A stretch of 64,000 nt of DNA, taken from Rhodocyclaceae bacterium. GTDB lineage: Bacteria; Pseudomonadota; Gammaproteobacteria; Burkholderiales; Rhodocyclaceae. Under the pieces are notes generated by a model, which made no database searches, was not told the origin of the DNA, and saw nothing but the letters and a program-made list of their open reading frames with translations. Both the position numbers and the translations under genes were made by a program. The DNA lies in assembly GCA_016718525.1 (NCBI GenBank), contig JADKDD010000001.1, forward strand, positions 1,612,001 to 1,676,000, given 5' to 3'. Position 1 is the stretch's first letter. Each line of letters starts with the position of its first letter. Below are positions 26,413 to 35,910 of the stretch, one piece after another.

Positions 26413-29148
26413 GTGAAATCTCCCGACGACAAGGAATTACCGCTCATTAGTGACATTCGCCTGCTCGGGCGACTCCTCGGCGATACGCTACGTGATCAGG
26501 CTGGCGATGGTGTCTTCGATTTAGTCGAACGAATCCGGAAGCTGGCGATTCGCTACCACCGTGATGATGATCACGCCGCACGCTCCGAACTTAGCCAGTT
26601 GATGTCGTTAGTACCCAAAGAGCACACTAGCCACGTGGTGCGCGCCTTTAGTTACTTCTCACACCTGACCAACATTGCCGAAGACCAGCACCATGTTCGA
26701 CGTGCACGTGCCCACGCAATCGCCGGCTCACCGGCACGCGAGGGCAGCTTGATCGCTGCGCTACAACGGATGGAAGCGGCGGGAATTTCGCGCCCGATGC
26801 TAGTGGAGTTCTTCGCTTCAGCACAAGTCAACCCGGTACTTACCGCGCACCCGACGGAAGTCCAGCGCAAGAGTATTCTCGATAGCCAATGGGAGATCGC
26901 CCGCTTGCTGGATCAACGTGATCTCACCGAGCTCTCGCCCGATCAGCGCGGCGAACAGGATGAATCGTTACGTCGCGCAATGCTGAGAATGTGGCAAACG
27001 CGGATGCTGCGGCTGACCAAGCTATCAGTCATGGATGAAGTGACGAATGCATTGAGCTTTTACGATACAACCTTCCTGCCTGTGCTGCCGCGAATCTACA
27101 GCATGCTCGAAGATCACCTGGCTACTGGAGACGAAATCAAGTCGTTCCTGCGCCCCGGCTCATGGATCGGTGGTGATCGCGATGGTAATCCCTTCGTCAC
27201 CGCCGAAATATTGGCTTCGACCATGAAACTACAAAGCCGAAAGGCGTTGAAGTATCTGCTTGAGGAATTGCATGAGCTCGGTGCAGAATTACCGTGTTCG
27301 GGTGGCCTGACCAGCATTTCGGATGAACTTGCAGAGCTTGCAGGAGCTTCCCCCGATCATAATCCGCACCGCGATGATGAGCCCTATCGCCGCGCCATTG
27401 CCGGACTTTATGCACGGCTTGCAGCAACTGCAATGATGCTTGACGATCTTGAGGCGCCGCGACACGCGGTTGCGACAGCGCTTCCATATCAGACAGCGGC
27501 CGAATTCTCGATTGACCTGGACATACTGCATCGCTCGCTCGACGAAAATGGTGGCCGTTTGCTGGCCCGCGGTCGACTGCGTCGCCTGCGCCGGGCAGTC
27601 GCATTGTTCGGCTTTCATCTGGCGCCACTCGACCTGCGACAAAATTCGGAAGTGCACGGAAGAACGGTTGCCGAACTGCTGAGTATCGCGCGGCCGGGCC
27701 TGGACTACCTTAGCTGTTCCGAAGCGCAACGGATTGACCTGCTTAAGGGTGAATTATCGACGCCGAGGCCACTTAAGGCCCCAGGCGTTTCGTACTCTGA
27801 CGAGACACAAGGCGAGTTGGATATCTTTCTCACCGCGAAAATGATCCATGATCGTTTCGGAAAAGCGGCCATCGAGAACGTGATTATTTCCAAGACTGAC
27901 AGCGTGTCTGACATGCTTGAGCTGGCAGTGCTATTGAAAGAAGTCGGCCTGCTGCGACCGATGGAAGCAACCATTGATGTCAATTTGGTTCCCTTATTTG
28001 AAACCATTGCTGACCTGGAAAATGCCGGTAATGTGATGGATAGTCTGCTCAGCCTGCCTTTTTATCGCCGACTGCTTGATAGTCGCGGCGGGATGCAGGA
28101 AGTCATGCTCGGGTATTCCGACAGCAATAAGGATGGCGGATTTCTCTCTTCGGGATGGGGACTGTATCGGGCAGAGGTGTCGCTGACAAACGTGTTTGCC
28201 AAGCATGGCGTTCGCATGCGTTTATTCCATGGTCGGGGCGGTTCGGTCGGTCGAGGCGGTGGTCCAAGCTACCAAGCGATCCTGGCCCAACCACAAGGTG
28301 CGGTGCAAGGGCAAATCAGAATTACTGAACAAGGTGAAGTCATTGCCCACAAATTTGCCAATCCGGAACTCGGTCGGCGCAATTTGGAGATTCTTGCGGC
28401 GGCTACTTTGGAGGCCAGTTTGTTGGCGCACGAACATGACGCCCCGGAACCTGACTTTCTCGCAGCGATGCAAGCAATGTCTGATAGCGCCTATCGCGCT
28501 TATCGCGGGCTTGTCTTCGAGACGCCAGGATTCGAGCGTTACTTTTGGGAGTCGACCGTTATCTCAGAGATCGCCGGCTTGAATATCGGCAGCCGCCCTG
28601 CGTCGCGAAAAAAGTCTACCGCGATTGACGATTTGCGCGCGATCCCATGGGTCTTTTCCTGGGCGCAATGTCGACTGATGTTACCGGGTTGGTATGGTTT
28701 CGGAACCGCAGTCAGCGAATGGAAAGCCAGGCATGGCAACGAAGGTATCCAGCGCCTGCAAAGGATGAATCGTGAATGGGGATTCTTCCGCAGCTTGATG
28801 TCTAACATGGACATGGTGCTGGGCAAGACAGATATCGCAATTGCCGAAAGCTATTCGCATCTGGTCACCGACCAAAAGCTTCGTGAACAAATTTTTACGC
28901 GCCTGAAGACCGAGTTGCAAACTTCTGTCGCCGCACTATTGGAAATTACCGAACAACAGGAGTTGCTCGATGGCAATCCTGTGCTGAAGCGCTCTATCCG
29001 TAATCGCTTCCCCTACATCGACCCGCTCAATCATATGCAGGTCGAACTGTTGCGCCGTCATCGTGCCGGCGACACGGACGATAAGGTTCAGCGCGGAATT
29101 CATATGACCATTAACGGGGTTGCAGCAGGCTTGCGCAACAGTGGTTAA
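26413..29148 (+). CDS. ppc: Phosphoenolpyruvate carboxylase
   Basis: The product has 911 residues and starts at GTG. It carboxylates PEP to oxaloacetate, replenishing the TCA cycle. Catalytic histidine motif LTAHPTEV, the glycine-rich FHGRGGSVGRGGGP loop, the GYSDSNKDGG stretch and the conserved C-terminal RNSG are all visible, so the enzyme is complete. It is divergent from hemC. A 23-bp repeat lies just past the stop, between this gene and the convergent peptidase gene. Confidence 0.97.
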   Translation: MKSPDDKELPLISDIRLLGRLLGDTLRDQAGDGVFDLVERIRKLAIRYHRDDDHAARSELSQLMSLVPKEHTSHVVRAFSYFSHLTNIAEDQHHVRRARAHAIAGSPAREGSLIAALQRMEAAGISRPMLVEFFASAQVNPVLTAHPTEVQRKSILDSQWEIARLLDQRDLTELSPDQRGEQDESLRRAMLRMWQTRMLRLTKLSVMDEVTNALSFYDTTFLPVLPRIYSMLEDHLATGDEIKSFLRPGSWIGGDRDGNPFVTAEILASTMKLQSRKALKYLLEELHELGAELPCSGGLTSISDELAELAGASPDHNPHRDDEPYRRAIAGLYARLAATAMMLDDLEAPRHAVATALPYQTAAEFSIDLDILHRSLDENGGRLLARGRLRRLRRAVALFGFHLAPLDLRQNSEVHGRTVAELLSIARPGLDYLSCSEAQRIDLLKGELSTPRPLKAPGVSYSDETQGELDIFLTAKMIHDRFGKAAIENVIISKTDSVSDMLELAVLLKEVGLLRPMEATIDVNLVPLFETIADLENAGNVMDSLLSLPFYRRLLDSRGGMQEVMLGYSDSNKDGGFLSSGWGLYRAEVSLTNVFAKHGVRMRLFHGRGGSVGRGGGPSYQAILAQPQGAVQGQIRITEQGEVIAHKFANPELGRRNLEILAAATLEASLLAHEHDAPEPDFLAAMQAMSDSAYRAYRGLVFETPGFERYFWESTVISEIAGLNIGSRPASRKKSTAIDDLRAIPWVFSWAQCRLMLPGWYGFGTAVSEWKARHGNEGIQRLQRMNREWGFFRSLMSNMDMVLGKTDIAIAESYSHLVTDQKLREQIFTRLKTELQTSVAALLEITEQQELLDGNPVLKRSIRNRFPYIDPLNHMQVELLRRHRAGDTDDKVQRGIHMTINGVAAGLRNSG

Positions 29149-29163
29149 GCAAGCGACACCCTG

Positions 29164-29186
29164 ACGGCGTATTGCCAGCACCAACT
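29164..29186 (-). repeat. 23-bp dispersed repeat, copy 5 (intergenic, convergent genes)
   Basis: Read on the minus strand it is AGTTGGTGCTGG, CAAT, ACGCCGT. It sits in the 65-base gap between ppc and the D-Ala-D-Ala peptidase gene, with no recognisable terminator beside it. Confidence 0.83.
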
Positions 29187-29213
29187 GATCGTTGGTCGGC
29201 TATCTATTGCCCG

Positions 29214-30164
29214 CTAACTTTGGCGTATTGCTTTTGAATGTTCGACCCAGCGCTTGATGCGATTTGCGTCTGCAACGCGGGTCAATTTACCCCACGAATC
29301 GAGCAGTACGATGATGACGGGTTTTTGTCCCAGCCACGCCTGCATCACAAGGCACTTTCCAGCCTCGCTGATATAACCTGTCTTTGACAATCCGATCTCC
29401 CATGCAGAACTTTTTACCAGGCTATTGGTATTGCTGTACTGCATCGACCGTCCGGAAACCGTAACCTCTCCACTCGCAGTCGTCGTGAATTCACGAATAA
29501 GCGGATACTGATATGCCGCATCAACCATTTTCGCCAAGTCTCGCGGGCTAGACACATTGGCCTTGGTCAATCCTGTCGGATCCTCAAATCGTGTGTCGCC
29601 TAAATCCAGCTCCTTTGCCTTGCGATTCATGGCCGCAACGAACGCGTCCCGACCGCCCGGATAGTATCGTGACAGCGACGACGCGGCCCGGTTTTCCGAT
29701 GACATCAAGGCGATTCTCAGCATTTCCTCGCGGGTCAATTGAGCACCGACCCGCAAACGCGAACTTGTACCTTTCAGCATGTCAACGTCTTCAGCGCTGA
29801 TTGTCAGGATTTCCGACAGGTCCGGGTGCGCGTCGAGCGAAACCATGGCGGTCATCAATTTGGTGATTGATGCTATCGGCAAAACTGCTTGAGAATTCTT
29901 TTCGAACATGACCGCGCCGGTAATTTGATCTTTGACCATCACTGCCGAGGAACTCAACGCCAATGCAGTCAGGTCTTCGTCACTGACAACCACGTTGCGA
30001 CGAGACTTTTTAGCGGTAGCAGGCTTCTTGGTCGTTTTGTAAGCAACTGAAGCTGGTTTCTTCGCCTCACGCTGTATATTCGCGGCAAACGTGTCGCTGA
30101 TCGTCATTACCGATACAAAGCACACCGCTAGCGTGACGGCGAAAAATCCCGGTTTCATTCGCAT
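29214..30164 (-). CDS. D-alanyl-D-alanine endopeptidase (PbpG/DacA family)
   Basis: The product is 316 residues from the ATG at 30164, which has GGAG eight bases upstream; the frame extends to 30233 but lacks support there. An N-terminal hydrophobic signal ('FFAVTLAVCFVSVMTISDTFA') exports it to the periplasm. The serine-peptidase motifs are S99-I-T-K102, S156-E-N158 and K261-T-G. It trims or opens peptidoglycan cross-links. The short C-terminus without an amphipathic anchor fits PbpG better than DacA. A basic Lys/Pro/Ala linker (about 35-58) precedes the catalytic domain. Confidence 0.87.
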   Translation of the reverse strand: MRMKPGFFAVTLAVCFVSVMTISDTFAANIQREAKKPASVAYKTTKKPATAKKSRRNVVVSDEDLTALALSSSAVMVKDQITGAVMFEKNSQAVLPIASITKLMTAMVSLDAHPDLSEILTISAEDVDMLKGTSSRLRVGAQLTREEMLRIALMSSENRAASSLSRYYPGGRDAFVAAMNRKAKELDLGDTRFEDPTGLTKANVSSPRDLAKMVDAAYQYPLIREFTTTASGEVTVSGRSMQYSNTNSLVKSSAWEIGLSKTGYISEAGKCLVMQAWLGQKPVIIVLLDSWGKLTRVADANRIKRWVEHSKAIRQS

Positions 30165-30197
30165 TGTGACAACTCCATGACAGCTAATATTGAGTCG

Positions 30198-30236
30198 AGT
30201 ATAACCTAATTTTACATATTGCAAGCACAGCAATAT
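30198..30236 (-). promoter_or_regulatory. Probable promoter of the peptidase gene with palindrome
   Basis: On the minus strand TTGCAA (30224-30219) and TATACT (30203-30198) are 15 bases apart, a short but usable spacing, and lie 34 bases upstream of the start codon. The inverted repeat ATATTGC-N7-GCAATAT (30216-30236) overlaps the -35 and could be an operator. No regulator can be named. Confidence 0.42.
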
Positions 30237-30290
30237 CCCAAGTTTACCGATATAAATAAAAGGGTTACGGAATATTACTAAACCAATAGG

Positions 30291-31454
30291 TTAGCTTATC
30301 CCAAGAAACTCCCGCACCTCGCTGGCGCGGGCTGAGGCGTCCCGGTAACCCATATTGATCAACGCTTGTGTATATGGCTTTTCGAAAAGCAGATAACTGG
30401 TTAACGCGCCCCCACGGCGGTTCATCGCACCAATCCCGCCAAGCAATATGCGCACCGACCGCGGTAGAGCCTCGGCATGTTGAGCAGCCAACTCATCCAG
30501 CCTTTCAGATGGTGCAATCACCAAAACGTCGATCGGGCGCAAGGCCATATTATTTTGTTTGCGCACGGCTTCCGGGATCATCGTCAAAGTCTGGTTGATC
30601 CGCATCGTGCGCTCCAGATCAACGGACAGGCTGTCGAGAAAAATGCTCGACAAGGCATGGCCGGCAATTTGCGCCAACGAAGGATATTTTTCAGCACCTG
30701 GCCGTGCATCTTCAGCCGTCATCCGGCCGGCACCAATCACCAACACCTTATCCGCGCCAAGATGTATCGCCGGAGAAATGGGGGCGATTTGACGCATTGA
30801 ACCATCGCCAAACCACTCGCGATTGACGTGTACTGACGGAAATACAAACGGAATTGCGCTCGATGCCATCAAGTGATCAAGCGTAAGCTTTACATGCGTA
30901 CCGACTCGTTGACTGCGACGCCAGGGTTCAAGGTCTGCTCGGCCTTGGAAAAAACTGACACTCTGCCCAGTGGCATATCCGGAACAGGTAATGCTGACTG
31001 AATGCAGCGCACGGTTGTCGATGGCTTGTTGAATCTTGTCGAGATTCAAGGTACGTCGCAATAGCGCCCGCAATGGGGCATTGTCGAGCAACGAGCGCGG
31101 CGCATGTTGGGTCACCCACCCGAAGGCGAGCGCGCCTAGCCAGCGCGCACCGGATAGTGCGATTCCTAATGGGTCTGCGCGATAAACCTGATGCGCGTGG
31201 AAATTGCTCCATACATCATTCAGGTGATCAACACCCGCGCCAAAATCTTCCGCATGGACTGCCAGCGATGCCGCATTGATAGCGCCCGCCGAGGTTCCAC
31301 AAATAATTGGAAACGGGTTGCGGTTTGGTGTGGGCAACATCTCCCGAATAGCTTTCAGTACTCCCGCCTGATAAGCGGCACGCGCGCCACCTCCAGTCAA
31401 AATCAACGCGGTCTTCTGACCCGGGAGTGCCGCCGGAGTTGACGCCTCATCCAC
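30291..31454 (-). CDS. Patatin-like phospholipase
   Basis: The product has 387 residues; its GTG start follows the malic enzyme stop with no gap. The catalytic dyad is the Ser in the GTSAGA elbow and the Asp in WFGDGSMRQ, with the oxyanion loop TGGGARAAYQAGVL at the N-terminus. It hydrolyses acyl esters of lipids. No signal peptide is seen, so it is probably cytoplasmic or peripheral, like many single-copy proteobacterial patatins of unknown substrate. It is co-transcribed with maeB. Confidence 0.88.
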   Translation of the reverse strand: MDEASTPAALPGQKTALILTGGGARAAYQAGVLKAIREMLPTPNRNPFPIICGTSAGAINAASLAVHAEDFGAGVDHLNDVWSNFHAHQVYRADPLGIALSGARWLGALAFGWVTQHAPRSLLDNAPLRALLRRTLNLDKIQQAIDNRALHSVSITCSGYATGQSVSFFQGRADLEPWRRSQRVGTHVKLTLDHLMASSAIPFVFPSVHVNREWFGDGSMRQIAPISPAIHLGADKVLVIGAGRMTAEDARPGAEKYPSLAQIAGHALSSIFLDSLSVDLERTMRINQTLTMIPEAVRKQNNMALRPIDVLVIAPSERLDELAAQHAEALPRSVRILLGGIGAMNRRGGALTSYLLFEKPYTQALINMGYRDASARASEVREFLGIS

Positions 31455-33740
31455 TTACGTACCCGGCTTGCTCTGTTGCTGATTAACTTCGACGGAAATC
31501 AATGCGGTCACATTGACGATCCGTCTGACGGTCGCCGTCGGTGTCAAGATATGCGCTGGTGCAGCCGCGCCAAGTAACACTGGTCCGATGGTCAATCCAT
31601 CGCCTGCTGCAGTTTTCAGTAAATTGAATGCAATATTCGCCGCATCCAAGGTCGGCATCACCAGCAAATTTGCTTGGCCTTTCAAGGTTGAATTCGGCAA
31701 CGCGTTTGCCCTGATCGATTCTGACAGCGCCGCATCCCCATGCATTTCGCCGTCGACCTCCAGTTCCGGGGCTCTATTTCTCAATATCGCTAGCGCCTGT
31801 CGCATTTTGACGGCCGTCGGAGTGTCATCGGTACCAAAACTTGAGTGAGACAACAATGCGGCCTTAGGTGTCAGTCCGAATCTACGCACCTCCTCCGCCG
31901 CCAGGATGGTCATCTCGGCAATCTGTTCCGAGTTTGGATCGTAGTTTACGTATGTATCACCAATGAACAGAGTCCGTTTTGCCAGTACCAGTATGTTCAT
32001 CGCGTAATAGTTGTCCACTCCGGGGCGGCGTCCTATCACATCGTCGATGTAATTGAGGTGAAGTGAATGCTTGCCGAAAGTTCCGCAGAGCAGTCCATCC
32101 GCATAGCCGTGCTTGACCAGCATTGCACCAATCAGCGTTGTACGTCGACGCATTTCACGTTTGGCATACTCAACACTGATGCCACGACGACACATAATCT
32201 CATGGTAATCCTGCCACAGCTCCTTGTAGCGCGGATCAGAGTCCGGGTTAACCAATTCAAAATGCTCCCCAGCGCGAATACGCAAGCCGTGGCGATTGAT
32301 GCTTTTGTTGACAACGTCAGGACGACCAATTAATACCGGGTGCGCCAAACCTTCATCGACGACCGTCTGTATGGCGCGCAAGACGCGTTCGTCTTCACCT
32401 TCACAAAAAACGATTCGCGCAGGGTTTTTCTTCGCCGCCGCGAACACCGGGCGCATGAATAATCCCGTGTGATACACAAAGTCACTGAGTCGCTCGCGAT
32501 AGGCGTCCATGTCGGCGATTGGCCTGGTAGCCACCCCGGAATCCATCGCCGCCTGCGCCACAGCAGGTGCTACCATCAAAATGAGTCGGGGATCAAATGG
32601 TTTTGGAATGAGATACTCCGGACCAAATGACAAGTCTTCGGTGCCGTAGGCAGCACTAACCACTTCCGACTGCTCTGCGTGAGCAAGCGCTGCAATGGCA
32701 CGCACTGCAGCAACTTTCATTGGTTCATTGATGGTTGTTGCACCAACATCAAGCGCGCCGCGAAAGATGAATGGAAAGCACAGCACGTTGTTGACTTGAT
32801 TTGGATAGTCGGAGCGACCTGTTCCAATGATCGCATCTGGTCGAACGGCCTTGGCTTCACCAGGGTGTATTTCCGGATCCGGATTTGCCATCGCCAATAT
32901 CAGCGGATCGCGTGCCATCGTGCGTACCATTTCCGGCTTAAGTACCCCCGCGGTTGATAACCCCAAAAATACATCGGCTCCAACCACGACATCCGCTAGT
33001 GTCGTCAGTGCAGTGGCTTGAGCATAGCGTTCCTTGGAAGCGTCCAACCCGGCGCGGCCCTGCTGAATTACTCCTTTGCTATCCACTGCATAAACGTTCT
33101 TTGGATTCAGGCCCAAACTAACCAGCAAATCCAGGCACGCTATAGCCGCGGCGCCGGCTCCGGAGCAGACGAGTTTAATTTGACCGATCTCCTTTTTTAC
33201 TACCCTGAGACCGTTAAGCACCGCTGCGCTGGCAATAATGGCCGTGCCATGTTGATCGTCATGGAACACCGGTATTTTCATCCGCTCGCGCAATTTGGAT
33301 TCGACATAAAAGCACTCAGGCGCCTTGATGTCCTCCAGATTGATCCCGCCAAAGGTCGGCTCCAAGGATGCGATGATGTCCACGAGTTTGTCCGGATCGT
33401 TTTCGGCGATTTCAATGTCGAAAACGTCAATGCCGGCAAATTTCTTGAATAGCACACCCTTGCCTTCCATGACTGGCTTTCCAGCCAAGGGGCCGATATT
33501 TCCAAGACCCAGGACAGCGGTCCCGTTGGACACGACTGCAACCAGATTCGCACGCGAGGTATACAGTGCCGCCGTGCTTGGATCGCGAACAATCTCGTCG
33601 CAGGCTGCAGCGACGCCCGGAGAATAGGCCAGCGACAAGTCCGCCTGATTGGTCAGTGCCTTGGTAGGAGTGACTGATATTTTCCCGGGGGTCGGGAGCC
33701 GGTGATACTCAAGCGCCGCAGCGCGAATACGTTCGTCCAT
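31455..33740 (-). CDS. maeB: NADP-dependent malic enzyme with phosphotransacetylase-like domain
   Basis: The product is 761 residues from the ATG at 33740; a TTG at 33770 extends the frame. Residues 1-420 are the malic enzyme (SLAYSPGVA, the catalytic-site text FHDDQHGTAI and the nucleotide fold GAGAAAIACLDLL). Residues about 430-760 are phosphotransacetylase-like and probably regulatory, as in E. coli MaeB, where acetyl-CoA acts through this part. It decarboxylates malate to pyruvate with NADPH formation. It is divergent from pckG across 287 bases with no obvious terminator or strong promoter. Confidence 0.95.
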   Translation of the reverse strand: MDERIRAAALEYHRLPTPGKISVTPTKALTNQADLSLAYSPGVAAACDEIVRDPSTAALYTSRANLVAVVSNGTAVLGLGNIGPLAGKPVMEGKGVLFKKFAGIDVFDIEIAENDPDKLVDIIASLEPTFGGINLEDIKAPECFYVESKLRERMKIPVFHDDQHGTAIIASAAVLNGLRVVKKEIGQIKLVCSGAGAAAIACLDLLVSLGLNPKNVYAVDSKGVIQQGRAGLDASKERYAQATALTTLADVVVGADVFLGLSTAGVLKPEMVRTMARDPLILAMANPDPEIHPGEAKAVRPDAIIGTGRSDYPNQVNNVLCFPFIFRGALDVGATTINEPMKVAAVRAIAALAHAEQSEVVSAAYGTEDLSFGPEYLIPKPFDPRLILMVAPAVAQAAMDSGVATRPIADMDAYRERLSDFVYHTGLFMRPVFAAAKKNPARIVFCEGEDERVLRAIQTVVDEGLAHPVLIGRPDVVNKSINRHGLRIRAGEHFELVNPDSDPRYKELWQDYHEIMCRRGISVEYAKREMRRRTTLIGAMLVKHGYADGLLCGTFGKHSLHLNYIDDVIGRRPGVDNYYAMNILVLAKRTLFIGDTYVNYDPNSEQIAEMTILAAEEVRRFGLTPKAALLSHSSFGTDDTPTAVKMRQALAILRNRAPELEVDGEMHGDAALSESIRANALPNSTLKGQANLLVMPTLDAANIAFNLLKTAAGDGLTIGPVLLGAAAPAHILTPTATVRRIVNVTALISVEVNQQQSKPGT

Positions 33741-34027
33741 GATGTCCTGAGTCAGCAAATTTGTGTGCAATGTGATTGTAGCGCCGCCTTAAAGGTTTTC
33801 CTCGATCACAGAAAACGCCAACGAAGGGCGAACGGCCATATTCGCGTCGCTTTTTTTACCGCTACCCGGTTTCGATGAGCTGTGTTTGAAAGAATGCTCA
33901 TGTGAGATAATTCGCATCCTCAAAAATCGCATCCAATTTTCAATACACGGAAATTGCCCTCCGCGAGGCCTACCGGGGCTTCGGCGACCTGCGTACAAAA
34001 TTTGTCATTTCTGTGGAGTTTTCCTTC

Positions 34028-35866
34028 ATGTCTCAAGTCATTCAGCAGATGAATTCAACTTCTCCCGCGCATGTGAAGCACGTCAAATTGGCAGCTTGGG
34101 TTGCCGAAATAGCTGCTTTAACGGAACCGAAGGACGTTATGTGGTGCGATGGATCCAAAGCGGAGGCAGATCAGCTTTTCGCTCAAATGGTCGAACGCGG
34201 CAGCATGATCAAGCTTAATCCAGCCAAGCGCCCCAACTCATATCTTGCGCTTTCGGATCCCTCTGATGTTGCGCGGGTTGAGGATCGGACCTATGTCTGT
34301 ACGACCGATCCTGATGATGCCGGGCCGAACAACAACTGGGAAAGCCCGGAAAAAATGAAGGGATTGCTCAAGGGCCTATTCAAAGGCTGCATGCGCGGCA
34401 GAACCATGTATGTCGTTCCTTTTTCGATGGGTCCGATCGGTTCGCCGATTGCGCACATCGGCGTTGAATTGTCTGACAGCCCGTATGTCGTTGTGAACAT
34501 GCGCGTGATGACGCGTATGGGCCGTGAAGTGCTCGAGCAACTTGGCACTGATGGTGAGTTCGTACCTTGTTTGCATAGTGTTGGTGCCCCGATCACGGCT
34601 GAAACGCCCGATACCAAATGGCCGTGCAACCCGAACAAATATATTTGCCATTTCCCTGAAACGCGAGAGATTTGGTCGTTCGGCTCGGGGTATGGCGGTA
34701 ACGCGCTACTGGGTAAGAAGTGCTTTGCATTACGTATTGCCTCAACGATGGCACGCGACGAAGGTTGGTTGGCTGAGCATATGTTGATTCTTGGCGTTGA
34801 GTCACCCAAGGGCGAAAAATCCTACGTTGCTGCTGCATTCCCCTCCGCATGCGGTAAAACCAATTTCGCGATGTTGATCCCTCCGACCAGCCTTGGTGGC
34901 TGGAAGGTGACTACAGTCGGTGACGATATCGCTTGGATTAAGCCTGGCAAGGATGGCCAGTTGTACGCAATTAATCCGGAAGCAGGGTTTTTTGGTGTTG
35001 CGCCTGGCACCAGCGAAAAGACCAACTTCAATGCGATGGCGACACTGAAGGAAAACATCATCTTTACAAATGTCGCACTGACAGACGACGGTGATGTTTG
35101 GTGGGAGGGTATGACAAAAGTTCCACCTGATCACCTGATCGATTGGCAGGGCAAAGATTGGACGCCGGCAGATGCAAAGTCCGGTCGCAAGGCGGCGCAC
35201 CCTAACGCACGGTTTACTGCTCCAGCGGAACAGTGCCCTTCTATCGACGCTGAGTGGCAAAACCCGGATGGCGTACCGATCTCCGCGTTTATTTTTGGCG
35301 GCCGCCGTTCAACAACGGTACCGCTAGTTTTCGAAGCATTTAACTGGAACTATGGCGTGTATATGGCCGCAACCCTCGGCTCGGAAACGACAGCAGCAGC
35401 GACAGGCGCGCAGGGCATCGTTCGTCGCGATCCATTCGCCATGCTGCCATTCTGCGGCTACCACATGGGTGACTATTTCAACCATTGGTTGCGCATCGGA
35501 CACCAGATCAAGCGGGCGCCCCGCATCTTCACAGTGAACTGGTTCCGTCAGGACGAGGATGGCAATTTCATGTGGCCTGGTTTTGGTGAAAACATGCGCG
35601 TGCTCAAATGGGTTGTCGAGCGATGCAACGGGCGCGCAAATGCCGAGCAGACGATCCTGGGCTGGACACCAAAATTTTCTGATCTTGACTGGAGCGGCAA
35701 CGAAGAGGTAACTGAAGCGCAGTTCAATCACCTTACCGCCATTGATAATTTGGCTTGGCGAGAAGAATTGAAGCTGCACGCTGAGTGGTTTGAGAAACTC
35801 AAAAGTCGCATGCCGCGCGAGTTGAATTTGAAACGCGAATTGTTTGAGTTGGCCTTCGTCGATTGA
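34028..35866 (+). CDS. pckG: GTP-dependent phosphoenolpyruvate carboxykinase
   Basis: The product is 612 residues from the ATG at 34028, with GGAG ten bases upstream; a GTG at 34013 is the alternative. It converts oxaloacetate and GTP to PEP in gluconeogenesis. The P-loop FPSACGKTNFAM contains the reactive cysteine of GTP-type enzymes, and GGNALLGKKCFALRIAS and the later FIFGGRR stretch are typical. Length and motifs separate it from the ATP-dependent type (about 540 residues). It is divergent from maeB, so enzymes making and consuming PEP/pyruvate are neighbours. Confidence 0.96.
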   Translation: MSQVIQQMNSTSPAHVKHVKLAAWVAEIAALTEPKDVMWCDGSKAEADQLFAQMVERGSMIKLNPAKRPNSYLALSDPSDVARVEDRTYVCTTDPDDAGPNNNWESPEKMKGLLKGLFKGCMRGRTMYVVPFSMGPIGSPIAHIGVELSDSPYVVVNMRVMTRMGREVLEQLGTDGEFVPCLHSVGAPITAETPDTKWPCNPNKYICHFPETREIWSFGSGYGGNALLGKKCFALRIASTMARDEGWLAEHMLILGVESPKGEKSYVAAAFPSACGKTNFAMLIPPTSLGGWKVTTVGDDIAWIKPGKDGQLYAINPEAGFFGVAPGTSEKTNFNAMATLKENIIFTNVALTDDGDVWWEGMTKVPPDHLIDWQGKDWTPADAKSGRKAAHPNARFTAPAEQCPSIDAEWQNPDGVPISAFIFGGRRSTTVPLVFEAFNWNYGVYMAATLGSETTAAATGAQGIVRRDPFAMLPFCGYHMGDYFNHWLRIGHQIKRAPRIFTVNWFRQDEDGNFMWPGFGENMRVLKWVVERCNGRANAEQTILGWTPKFSDLDWSGNEEVTEAQFNHLTAIDNLAWREELKLHAEWFEKLKSRMPRELNLKRELFELAFVD

Positions 35867-35877
35867 TCTAAATCGCC

Positions 35878-35900
35878 AGTTGGTGCTGGTGACACGCCGT
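35878..35900 (+). repeat. 23-bp dispersed repeat, copy 6 (intergenic)
   Basis: AGTTGGTGCTGG, TGAC, ACGCCGT, identical to copy 2. It lies 11 bases after the pckG stop and 10 bases before the first possible start of the next gene. Confidence 0.85.
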
Positions 35901-35910
35901 CAATCGCTTA

